A stretch of DNA of 64,000 nucleotides, from positions 186,001 to 250,000 of the forward strand of contig NZ_CAJHAJ010000002.1 in NCBI RefSeq assembly GCF_904846345.1. The letters are read 5' to 3'. Under the pieces are notes generated by a model, which was given only the letters and a program-made list of their open reading frames with translations, ran no database searches and was not told where the DNA came from. The first letter of the stretch is position 1. Each line of letters starts with the position of its first letter. The position numbers and the translations under genes are program-made. This stretch comes from Psychrobacter maritimus (lineage in GTDB: Bacteria > Pseudomonadota > Gammaproteobacteria > Pseudomonadales > Moraxellaceae). This document shows positions 55,601 through 63,445 of this stretch, piece by piece.

Positions 55601-55965
55601 GCAGTGGTGTTTTGACCACTTGAACCGCCACCAATGGCTATGGCCTGACTACCTAAAACTGTGGCATTCTTACCTATAGCGATGCCATGAAGACCTCCTG
55701 TTGTAGCATTAATTCCGCATTTTATCTCTGTACTAGCGTCGCAAGGTACAGCAATCGCCTGCATACTAAATCCAGCCGTCACTAACCCCAACCAGATAGT
55801 GGTTATACGAAAAATACGGGTAGATGAAAGAGTAGATGTGGTATTGATAGTAGCGTTTGCGCTCACGCTAGATTTTGACGACTTACCACGCGCTTTGGCG
55901 TACTCAGAAACTGCCATAAAGCAGTTTAAAGACGCATTCCATATCACTTTATAATTCCGATTCAT
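49609..55965 (-). CDS. YadA-like trimeric autotransporter adhesin
   Basis: A 2118-residue surface adhesin. The N-terminus [28 protein letters not shown] is the extended signal peptide region (ESPR) of type V secretion, with the signal helix near residues 50-72. The passenger is built of repeated YadA-head motifs (SIAIG and SVALG repeats of 14 residues), neck/connector modules [12 protein letters not shown] and TNAANIGD, and Trp-ring or FGG-like stalk domains; a heptad-like ATNTTNI run lies near residue 1880. The end, [40 protein letters not shown] through [10 protein letters not shown], is the 12-stranded trimeric membrane anchor. Two large head-stalk blocks are near copies. A GGGAG ribosome site precedes the start. 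Single gene. Confidence 0.95.
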   Translation of the reverse strand: [2118 protein letters not shown]

Positions 55966-56144
55966 GGTATGTACTCCCTTACAGACTTATTAGATTTGAG
56001 AAATTAAAGTTAAAATCCATTTTTAGAGAGTTGATATGACAAAATAAAACGGGTTATATACTCATAGGGTAAAAGCTATATTTGGGGGATTGTTACTCGT
56101 GTCAACACTTAACAAACAGTACGTCTTGTTTTGTAAAATCATTA

Positions 56145-56186
56145 TTACTCTCTGTATATTATTATTAACGAATATACAGAGAGTAA
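56145..56186. repeat. 16-bp inverted repeat upstream of the adhesin
   Basis: TTACTCTCTGTATATT (56145-56160) and AATATACAGAGAGTAA (56171-56186) are exact complements around a 10-base AT loop. No U-run follows on either side. It lies between the kinase stop and the adhesin start, about 180 bp upstream of the latter, and could be the kinase terminator or an operator. Confidence 0.65.
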
Positions 56187-56278
56187 CAATGCCGCTCGTC
56201 GGGGATTTAATACCGCTTATCCCTTATATTCGTAAAAGTGAATATAAGTTAAGTAAATACGTTATTATTTAGGTTTTT

Positions 56279-57838
56279 TTATTTCGCAGGCAGCGTTATT
56301 TTTATTACTAACCCCATTTTGCCGTCTTGACGATTATAAGCCGTGATTTGACCTTTATGGGCGATGACGACCGCATGAACGATGGCCAAGCCCAATCCGT
56401 AGCCGCCCGTTTCCCTGTGGCGCGCACTATCAAGGCGTACAAAAGGCTGAAAAATACGCTCTACATCTTTTTCCGCTACCCCGCCACCCTCATCTGTGAT
56501 GCTAATTTGAATAGCATCTCTTTTATTATCTAACGGTGTTTTTGTGACTTCAGCCGTGACAGTTGAACCTGCAGGAGTGTGCATAAAAGCATTACGAATG
56601 ATGTTTTCAAGGGCGCTATGCAACTGTTCTTGATTGCCAAGCACAGTCAAAGACGCATCAGATGATGACGATGATAAAACATCGGGCGGCGTCCATTGCC
56701 AGTACACGTTTTTATGCTGAAACTCAAAACAGACGTCTTTACCAATCTCAGTGATGATTTCAACTATGTCTACGGCATCATTTTCCAAATTATCGATGGT
56801 ATATTGCTGCATTTGCAGAGATTGAATATGAATGATTTGCTCAATCAGCTCATTCATACGTGCCGATTCCTTATCGATACGGTCAAGGTAACGGCTGGCA
56901 TCGGGCGCAAAGTCACGCGTCAGCTCAGTAGCCACATCAAGGCGCGCCAGTGGCGAACGCAGCTCATGCGAGATATCACTTAACATCTGCTTGCGCGCAA
57001 GCTCACTCTCCGCCAATCGGGTTGATAATTGGGCCACATCTTTTGCCAATAAACCTAGCTCATCAGAGCCTAATTCTGATAAATGGGTATTGGATTGATA
57101 ATCGCCATCAATCATACGGTGCACTGTATGTTGCACCTGACCGATGCGCCGAGTCAGCGTACGACTGAGCCAAAAGCAGACCAAAGTACTAAAGAGGATA
57201 ATCAGCAGTAAACGCACGGTAACATTACCGCGTTGCAGCGCCAAGACATCAGCAAAACGCAAATGCGGGCGCAATTGTATGATGGCCGTTTGCCCGTCCG
57301 GCAAATTTACGGATAAATCTGCCAGTTCGGGGCGATTATTAGGGTCAAAAATCACTTCTCTATTGGGCATCGCTGGATGCAGTATTTCATTAATGAAAGA
57401 AGGCTTTTGATAGGCGCTGTCATTTTTATCATTATGCGCTCTACGATTGTCAGACATAGCATGCGATGGCAAGTCAGGCTCTACTTCCTGCCCGTTTGTT
57501 TGACGCTCTTCTCTATAACGATAACGCGGAAAAATAATAGCGCCCTGCTCATCATAAATCCTGATTTGACTCATCAATCGACGGTCTTGCCGGTACAGCT
57601 GCCTGACTGCCAATAAATCACCAGCTTGTAGCGCCGCAACCACTTCTTGCCGCTTGAGTAAAAGACTGTCAATTTGTACATCCATTCGAGCGCTTAACTC
57701 TTTGCCATTGAGCCAGCGTTCTACCATGACAGAGATGATAGAGGTGATAAGCACTGTCAATAACAGACTGAGAAATAGTCGCCAAAATAGCGTAATTCTT
57801 GGCTTAAATGTAGAAGTAGGCATCGATGCGTCCGTCAT
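56279..57838 (-). CDS. cpxA: CpxA-like sensor histidine kinase
   Basis: A 519-residue membrane kinase: helix 1 at about 17-40, a periplasmic sensor of about 170 residues containing a charged, disordered part (YRYREERQTNGQE and RRAHNDKNDS), helix 2 near 205-225, a HAMP linker, the phospho-acceptor His in SDISHELRSPLARLDVATEL and ATPase motifs ALENIIRNAFMHTP, ITDEGGGV and GGYGLGLAIVHAVV. The start overlaps the regulator's stop by one base (TAATG). The Cpx assignment rests on the layout cpxR-cpxA with a divergent CpxP-like gene; RstB-like is an alternative. Confidence 0.85.
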   Translation of the reverse strand: MTDASMPTSTFKPRITLFWRLFLSLLLTVLITSIISVMVERWLNGKELSARMDVQIDSLLLKRQEVVAALQAGDLLAVRQLYRQDRRLMSQIRIYDEQGAIIFPRYRYREERQTNGQEVEPDLPSHAMSDNRRAHNDKNDSAYQKPSFINEILHPAMPNREVIFDPNNRPELADLSVNLPDGQTAIIQLRPHLRFADVLALQRGNVTVRLLLIILFSTLVCFWLSRTLTRRIGQVQHTVHRMIDGDYQSNTHLSELGSDELGLLAKDVAQLSTRLAESELARKQMLSDISHELRSPLARLDVATELTRDFAPDASRYLDRIDKESARMNELIEQIIHIQSLQMQQYTIDNLENDAVDIVEIITEIGKDVCFEFQHKNVYWQWTPPDVLSSSSSDASLTVLGNQEQLHSALENIIRNAFMHTPAGSTVTAEVTKTPLDNKRDAIQISITDEGGGVAEKDVERIFQPFVRLDSARHRETGGYGLGLAIVHAVVIAHKGQITAYNRQDGKMGLVIKITLPAK

Positions 57839-58539
57839 TACAGTACCAACTGATAGCCTTTACCACGAATCGCCTTGATAGACTCATCGTGAAAAGGCTG
57901 AAGTTTTTTACGTAGGCGCGACACATGCACATCAAGGCTGCGATCAAACGGCTGCAGTTCACGCTGCAAGACATTTTGTGATAACCATGCTTTACTGACC
58001 ACCTCGCCTTTTTGCTTGAGGAGCGCCAATAATAAATCAAACTCTGTACCAGTGACTTGTAGCTCAATGCCATCTATTTGACAGATACGCTGATTTTGGT
58101 CCAAATGCAGGCGACTCTCTGGCAAAGGGGTATGTTCTGAGGTGGCTGCACCCGATGCGGTAATACGGCTACGTTTAATCACCGCATTAATACGTGCCAG
58201 CAGCTCACGTGGGTTACAAGGCTTAGTAATATAGTCATCCGCGCCAAGCTCTAGGCCAATAATGCGATCAATCTCCTCACCTTTTGCCGTCAACATAATG
58301 ACGGGAATATCGCTAATCGCTGGCAGCTGACGCAGGACACTGAGCCCATCTATCTTTGGCATCATAATATCGAGCACCAATAAATCATAAGGCGCACTAT
58401 CATGCATGGCTGATTTTAAGCATTCGATGACCGCCTCGCCATCATGAACACAGTCACAGCGAATACCATGATTATGCAAATACTCTTGCAGCAGTTGGGT
58501 CAACTCTTCATCATCGTCACCCAATAAAATGTTTGGCAT
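57838..58539 (-). CDS. cpxR: CpxR-like response regulator
   Basis: A 233-residue OmpR-family regulator. The receiver is MPNILLGDDDEELTQLL with the phospho-acceptor Asp in LLVLDIMMPKIDG, MLTAKGEE and YITKPCNPREL; the DNA-binding domain has GTEFDLLLALLKQKGEVVSK, SLDVHVSRLRKKL and AIRGKGYQL. It resembles CpxR and RstA. It is the first gene of a two-gene operon and lies opposite the CpxP-like gene, which it probably activates. No CpxR box (GTAAA-N5-GTAAA) was clear in the shared upstream region. Confidence 0.87.
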   Translation of the reverse strand: MPNILLGDDDEELTQLLQEYLHNHGIRCDCVHDGEAVIECLKSAMHDSAPYDLLVLDIMMPKIDGLSVLRQLPAISDIPVIMLTAKGEEIDRIIGLELGADDYITKPCNPRELLARINAVIKRSRITASGAATSEHTPLPESRLHLDQNQRICQIDGIELQVTGTEFDLLLALLKQKGEVVSKAWLSQNVLQRELQPFDRSLDVHVSRLRKKLQPFHDESIKAIRGKGYQLVL

Positions 58540-58839
58540 CGTTATCCTCCACTCTTATCTACCTTCTCGCCGCTCAGTCAAATGATTCTAAGCATGCCAT
58601 AGTATGGCTGATATTATCAGGCAAGCGCCCATCAATGCGCCACAAACGTTACCTTTCTTAATATTTCATAAATGTTCGCAACTTCTAGCTGTCGTATGAT
58701 AGCGGCTATCAGCAACAAATACTGATGGCAAATAATGATTCATAGTGGCTATCCGGGACACTTGATACTCATTACTTATCAGATAAAAAACCTCTTTTCG
58801 TAATAATTAACGTTTGCACCATAATTTAAGGTAATGATA

Positions 58840-59391
58840 ATGAAAAAATTATTGATAGGCTCAGTACTCGCGATATCTAGCGTCTTAACGGTTACGGGCT
58901 GTACCAGTGTCAATGCCACCACCGATACGACGTCAGCAACGCCAACAACGACCAACATGCAAAAGCAGCATAAAGCTGGCATGAAAGATGGCATGCATAA
59001 AGGTGGCATGAGAGGCCCTATGTCGCAGTTGGATTTGACAGCGACGCAGCAGGCACAAATCAAAGCTATTATGCAAGAAAAATATAGTGGCAACAAAAAA
59101 GATCGTAGCAAATATCAAGCAGAACGCGCGCAAATGCAACAACAAATGCAAGCATTGACCAATGCCAAAACTTTAGATGCCGCAGCAGTTAACCGCCTAG
59201 CCGATCAACAAGCGGCAAAGACCAAGCAGCGCTTTATTGAACGCGTGCAAACTGAGCATGCTATCTCGCAAGTACTAACGCCTGAACAACGTCAAAAAAT
59301 GGCGCAATTAAAATCAGAAAGAAAAGCAAAAGGTCATCATGGTTCAAAAAACCGTCAGATGCATGGTAAGCAGCATCAACAAGGCATGTAA
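58840..59391 (+). CDS. CpxP/Spy-like LTXXQ-motif envelope protein
   Basis: About 183 residues: a signal ending in VTGC (a lipobox at about residue 22), a Thr-rich linker, a Met/His/Lys-rich segment (KQHKAGMKDGMHKGGM), then an all-helical body with the paired motifs LDLTATQQAQ and VLTPEQRQKM, the LTxxQ repeats of CpxP and Spy. It would bind misfolded proteins and damp CpxA in the envelope. The second ATG (58840) is spaced eight bases from AAGG; the first (58834) is too close. Divergent from cpxRA; a terminator follows. Confidence 0.85.
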   Translation: MKKLLIGSVLAISSVLTVTGCTSVNATTDTTSATPTTTNMQKQHKAGMKDGMHKGGMRGPMSQLDLTATQQAQIKAIMQEKYSGNKKDRSKYQAERAQMQQQMQALTNAKTLDAAAVNRLADQQAAKTKQRFIERVQTEHAISQVLTPEQRQKMAQLKSERKAKGHHGSKNRQMHGKQHQQGM

Positions 59392-59441
59392 TTGACCAAT
59401 ACTCTTTAATGAGAAGATGAGTATTTAAAAAAGTAGATTAT

Positions 59442-59477
59442 AAAAAAGCGCATCGGTTAGCCGGTGCGCTTTTTTTT
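59442..59477 (+). terminator. Rho-independent terminator
   Basis: AAAAAAGCGCATCGG and CCGGTGCGCTTTTTT form a long stem (one G-T pair) around TTAG, followed by more Ts. Confidence 0.9.
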
Positions 59478-59656
59478 GGCTCTTTTTTTATATTTCAAAT
59501 TTCCAAAGCTTAACTACCTTATAACGGGCTTCTTTATCTGAAAACAAAAATAGTAAAGCCCTTTCTACTACTGGCAATATTCGTTACTATTTAAGCTTAT
59601 TGATTCACCTCTCTTTTTAGCTGAATTTTTCTCACCCTCGTAAAAAGGACTTTGCG

Positions 59657-61630
59657 ATGTCAACTTTGTTTTCTCATTCTCATAGCACCCAAACGCTCAC
59701 CCATAAAAAACTAAAATCTGCTGCGCTGATTATCACTAGCACGCTATTGCTAACGGTCTCTGCTCACGCCGCAGAAACAAAACCTACGACCGCAAAAAAT
59801 ACCGTCAATCCAACCTCGATTAACACCAGTGCGATTAATTTAGCGATTATGGCTGATAATCCGACTGTATTGTCCGAAACTCAGCGCGTTACAAAGTCGA
59901 AATCCTCTGCCCTAGCGCCCACTACCGCCACAGGCACAACAGGCACAGCCACCATTAATGGCAAGACAGCCAAAACCGATCAAGCTATCTACTCAGCTGA
60001 CGCCATTCATCACCCTGTTTGGGCAAAGAACGGCATGGTCGCCACCCAAGAAGCGCTGGCTTCTGATATTGGCTTAAAGATTTTAAAAGATGGCGGTAAT
60101 GCCGTTGATGCCGCTGTCGCCGTTGGCTTTGCGTTAGCCGTAACGTTGCCGCGTGCGGGCAACATCGGCGGTGGCGGTTTTATGATGGTCTATGATGCCA
60201 AGCAAGGCAAAACGGTGGCGCTCGATTATCGCGAAAAAGCGCCCAGTAGCGCCGTGCGTGATATGTATCTTGATCGCGATGGCAATGCCGTTAGTGATTT
60301 ATCCCGTTATCATGGCTTGGCGGTTGGCGTGCCGGGCACCGTAGCAGGCTTACTCAAAGCATTGGAAGATCATGGCACCATGAGTCGCGGGCAAGTCATG
60401 GCACCAGCGATTGCACTGGCTGAAGATGGCATAACCGTCACCGCAGGCTTGTCCGAATCGCTAGAAGCGTTAAGTGACCGTCTACAAAAGTGGCCAAGTA
60501 CCAAAAAGATATTTTTTAAACCAGACGGCAGTGCCTATCAGCCGGGTGAGCGTTTAAAACAGCCAGAGCTGGCAAAGTCCCTTAAACTGATTGCGGCAAA
60601 AGGTGCTGATGGATTTTATAAAGGCGAAACCGCGCGTAAACTGGTCAAAGCAGTCAATGAAGCAGGCGGTAATATGAGCTTGCAAGACTTAGCCAATTAC
60701 AAGGCGATTGCTCGCGTGCCGGTCAAAGGCGATTATCGTGGTTATGAGATTGTATCCATGCCGCCGCCGTCCTCTGGTGGCATTCATATCGTGCAGATTT
60801 TAAATATCTTGGAAGGCTATCCGCTAAAAGACTACGGTCAAAACAGCGCGCAAACCATTCATTTGATGAGCGAGGCCATGCAATTAGCGTATGCCGATCG
60901 CGCAGAATATTTAGGAGATGCTGACTTTATTGATGTGCCTGCCAGCGGTTTAACCTCACAGCCTTATGCCGATAAACTACGTACGTTAATCAATCCCAAT
61001 AAAGCCACGCCAGCGGCAACCATTAAAGCCAATAACCCACTACCATACGAGAGCGACCAAACCACGCACTTCTCTATCGTCGATAAAGACGGCAATGCCG
61101 TAGCCAATACTTATACGCTGAATTTCTCTTATGGCACTGGGCTTGTCGCTGAAGGTACGGGCATCCTACTCAATAATGAAATGGACGATTTTTCTGCGAA
61201 ACCCGGCGTGCCCAATGGTTATGGCTTAATCGGCGGCGATGCCAATGCGGTCGAGGCCAATAAACGCCCGCTGTCTTCGATGAGCCCAACGCTGGTATTT
61301 AAAGACAGCAAACCTTATATCGTCACAGGTAGCCCGGGTGGTAGTCGCATTATCACTACCGTCACGCAAGTCATCTCAAACGTCATTGACCACGATATGA
61401 ATATCGCTGAAGCCACACACGCGCCGCGCATTCATGACCAGTGGCTACCCGATGAGATTCGTATCGAAAAAGCGCTAAATATCGATACGATTAAAAAGCT
61501 CGAGTCAATGGGACATAAGGTCAATCCACAAGCAGCCATGGGCTCAACCCAGTCGATTATGATTACCCCAAATGGCGTCTATGGTGCTTCTGACCCGCGT
61601 ATCGTCGATGCTGCGGTGGTGGGTTATTGA
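59657..61630 (+). CDS. ggt: Gamma-glutamyltransferase
   Basis: A 657-residue periplasmic proenzyme that breaks down glutathione and other gamma-glutamyl compounds. The signal peptide ends after VSAHAAE (about residue 35), and a Thr/Ala-rich stretch of about 80 residues precedes the core. Core motifs are GNAVDAAVAVGFALAVTLP, GNIGGGGFMMVYD, PPPSSGGIHIVQ, the processing site and nucleophile Thr in SDQTTHFSIVDKDG, LLNNEMDDFS and GSPGGSRIITTVTQVI. Self-cleavage before that Thr yields large and small subunits. The ATG follows AAAAGGAC. It is monocistronic and may supply cysteine, glutamate or glycine. Confidence 0.95.
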   Translation: MSTLFSHSHSTQTLTHKKLKSAALIITSTLLLTVSAHAAETKPTTAKNTVNPTSINTSAINLAIMADNPTVLSETQRVTKSKSSALAPTTATGTTGTATINGKTAKTDQAIYSADAIHHPVWAKNGMVATQEALASDIGLKILKDGGNAVDAAVAVGFALAVTLPRAGNIGGGGFMMVYDAKQGKTVALDYREKAPSSAVRDMYLDRDGNAVSDLSRYHGLAVGVPGTVAGLLKALEDHGTMSRGQVMAPAIALAEDGITVTAGLSESLEALSDRLQKWPSTKKIFFKPDGSAYQPGERLKQPELAKSLKLIAAKGADGFYKGETARKLVKAVNEAGGNMSLQDLANYKAIARVPVKGDYRGYEIVSMPPPSSGGIHIVQILNILEGYPLKDYGQNSAQTIHLMSEAMQLAYADRAEYLGDADFIDVPASGLTSQPYADKLRTLINPNKATPAATIKANNPLPYESDQTTHFSIVDKDGNAVANTYTLNFSYGTGLVAEGTGILLNNEMDDFSAKPGVPNGYGLIGGDANAVEANKRPLSSMSPTLVFKDSKPYIVTGSPGGSRIITTVTQVISNVIDHDMNIAEATHAPRIHDQWLPDEIRIEKALNIDTIKKLESMGHKVNPQAAMGSTQSIMITPNGVYGASDPRIVDAAVVGY

Positions 61631-61636
61631 TTTAGC

Positions 61637-61780
61637 TTTGCAATACTATTTGCAATACTATTTGCAATACTAAATGCTATTTGGCAAAAGGGCTAAATGC
61701 GTTTGGCGAAACTGAATGAGTACCATCTTTATAAAATAAGTACCATCTTTATAAAATGAGTACCACCTTTATAAATTACT
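61637..61780 (+). repeat. Two short tandem repeat arrays between ggt and the oxidoreductase gene
   Basis: Three copies of the 12-bp unit TTTGCAATACTA lie at 61637-61672. Three copies of a 20-bp unit (TACCATCTTTATAAAATGAG and variants) lie at 61721-61780, the last degenerate. No gene is interrupted. Confidence 0.8.
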
Positions 61781-61876
61781 TGAACCATTAGCTGACGGCA
61801 CTATGCTAGCCATAGCCGCCGTTCGGCGATGTTTCAATAACAGTCATCTCAGTCGAGAGATTCATCGAGAACCTTT

Positions 61877-63124
61877 ATGAGCACCCCAAATTTCGACTTA
61901 CATATTATTGGCGGCGGTATTATTGGACTGGTAACGGCTGTAACCTTGCAAGCACGAGGGGCAAAGGTCGCCCTACTAGAGGCCAATGAAGTCGGAAAAG
62001 GCGCGTCATTTGGTAACGCAGGACATATCGCCCCAGAGCATGTGTTTCCGATTGCTGATGCCAGTATGCTGCGTCATATTCCAGCCATGTTATTGAATCC
62101 AACAGGTCCACTGCGCATAGATTGGCGCTATCTGCCACGCTTGACGCCTTGGGCCATTCAGCTGCTGATGAATATGCGCCCTGAGCCATTTGCCCGTATT
62201 AATCAAGCGTTATTAAGCTTAAATAATAATTGCCTACCAGCATGGTTAGACTTTGCCCATCAGTGGCAGTTAGATGATTGGATACAAGTGAAAGGCGCGT
62301 TATTAACAGTCGAAAAAGTCAGTAGCTTAGACTCTCTAAAGACCCATGGTAAACGCCTTAATGATGTCGGCGTAGCTAATGAGTTATTGACAAAAGAGCG
62401 CCTCTTAGAATATGAACCCGCCTTACAAGATAACCAATTAGCGGCGTTATTTTTCCCAAACACAGGCCATATCACCAACTTAACAGCGGTCATCGACCAG
62501 CTTAGTAGCACCTTTAGACAATTAGGCGGTCACATTATCGAGCATTGCCGCGTCCTTGAAGCGAATACCAATATCGATGGCATTCATTTAACGACCAACC
62601 AAGGTGATATCGTAGCTTCTAAAGTGATGTTAGCAGCAGGCGCGCATTCTAAAACCTTGGCTAAACAGCTAACAGGCGTCACGGTTCCGCTAGATACTGA
62701 GCGCGGTTATCATTTAATGTTACCTCATGAAAGCGCACGCTTACAGATGCCCGTAACCAGTCTAGATCGGCGCTTTGTGATGACACCGATGCAAGAAGGG
62801 CTGCGCTTGGCGGGCACAGTGGAATATGCGGGACTTGATGCCCCTGCTAATATGCAGCGGGCGCACATACTCTTACAACACGCACAGCCCATGTTAAAAA
62901 CGCCATTAAATTCGGCTGATAGTGTGCCATGGATGGGCTTTCGACCATCGACATCAGATTCCTTACCAGTTATCGATAATATTGAGCGGGTATTTTTAAA
63001 TTTTGGCCATCAGCACTTAGGGTTGACACAAGCGGTTGTTAGCGCACAAATAATCGCAGCATACTATTTTGATGAAGCGCACGCTATCGACCCAGAACCC
63101 TATCAACTTACCCGCTTTATATAG
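61877..63124 (+). CDS. DadA-like FAD-dependent amino-acid dehydrogenase/oxidase
   Basis: A 415-residue flavoprotein of the DAO family. The Rossmann motif is HIIGGGIIGLVTAVTLQARGAKVALLEAN; SFGNAGHIAPEHVFPIA follows, as in D-amino-acid dehydrogenase DadA. Later blocks are VMLAAGAHSKTLAKQL, LDTERGYHLML and PWMGFRPSTSDSLPVIDN near the C-terminus, contacting FAD. It would oxidise a D-amino acid or related amine and pass electrons to the quinone pool. The substrate is not fixed (hydroxyproline-type relatives also exist). Confidence 0.87.
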   Translation: MSTPNFDLHIIGGGIIGLVTAVTLQARGAKVALLEANEVGKGASFGNAGHIAPEHVFPIADASMLRHIPAMLLNPTGPLRIDWRYLPRLTPWAIQLLMNMRPEPFARINQALLSLNNNCLPAWLDFAHQWQLDDWIQVKGALLTVEKVSSLDSLKTHGKRLNDVGVANELLTKERLLEYEPALQDNQLAALFFPNTGHITNLTAVIDQLSSTFRQLGGHIIEHCRVLEANTNIDGIHLTTNQGDIVASKVMLAAGAHSKTLAKQLTGVTVPLDTERGYHLMLPHESARLQMPVTSLDRRFVMTPMQEGLRLAGTVEYAGLDAPANMQRAHILLQHAQPMLKTPLNSADSVPWMGFRPSTSDSLPVIDNIERVFLNFGHQHLGLTQAVVSAQIIAAYYFDEAHAIDPEPYQLTRFI

Positions 63125-63445
63125 ACAGCTTATGAAAAGCTTATCGATTAAGAAAAACCTACCGACATATCTTTAAGCATAATAGTTTTGAGCACAATAG
63201 TTTATTGCTAAGCAGACCTATTCTCAATGTCTGTCACCTCGCTGTTAGGCGCTGAATCAGTGGCTGTTATGGGTAAAGAATGCTATTATTATCCGTTAAG
63301 ATTAGAAGACTTAAACCAAGCGATTAATCGCTTGTCGCCGCATCAATATTGCTAAAGCTTTGTAAATGAGCTTGCAATGTGCCATGTCTTCTAACCTTTT
63401 CTCTTAGCACCACACCCTTTTTGATCGCATCCGTAAGAGTCCTCT
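63125..63445. other. Intergenic region with an 18-bp palindrome before dnaE
   Basis: About 320 bp without a gene. It contains a perfect palindrome, CAAGCGATTAATCGCTTG, at 63317-63334, which could be a repressor site or a hairpin. No clear promoter is visible. Confidence 0.5.

Noticed and set aside
56090..56272. 60-residue plus-strand frame upstream of the adhesin
   Set aside because: It spans the perfect inverted repeat and has no ribosome site; more likely noncoding.
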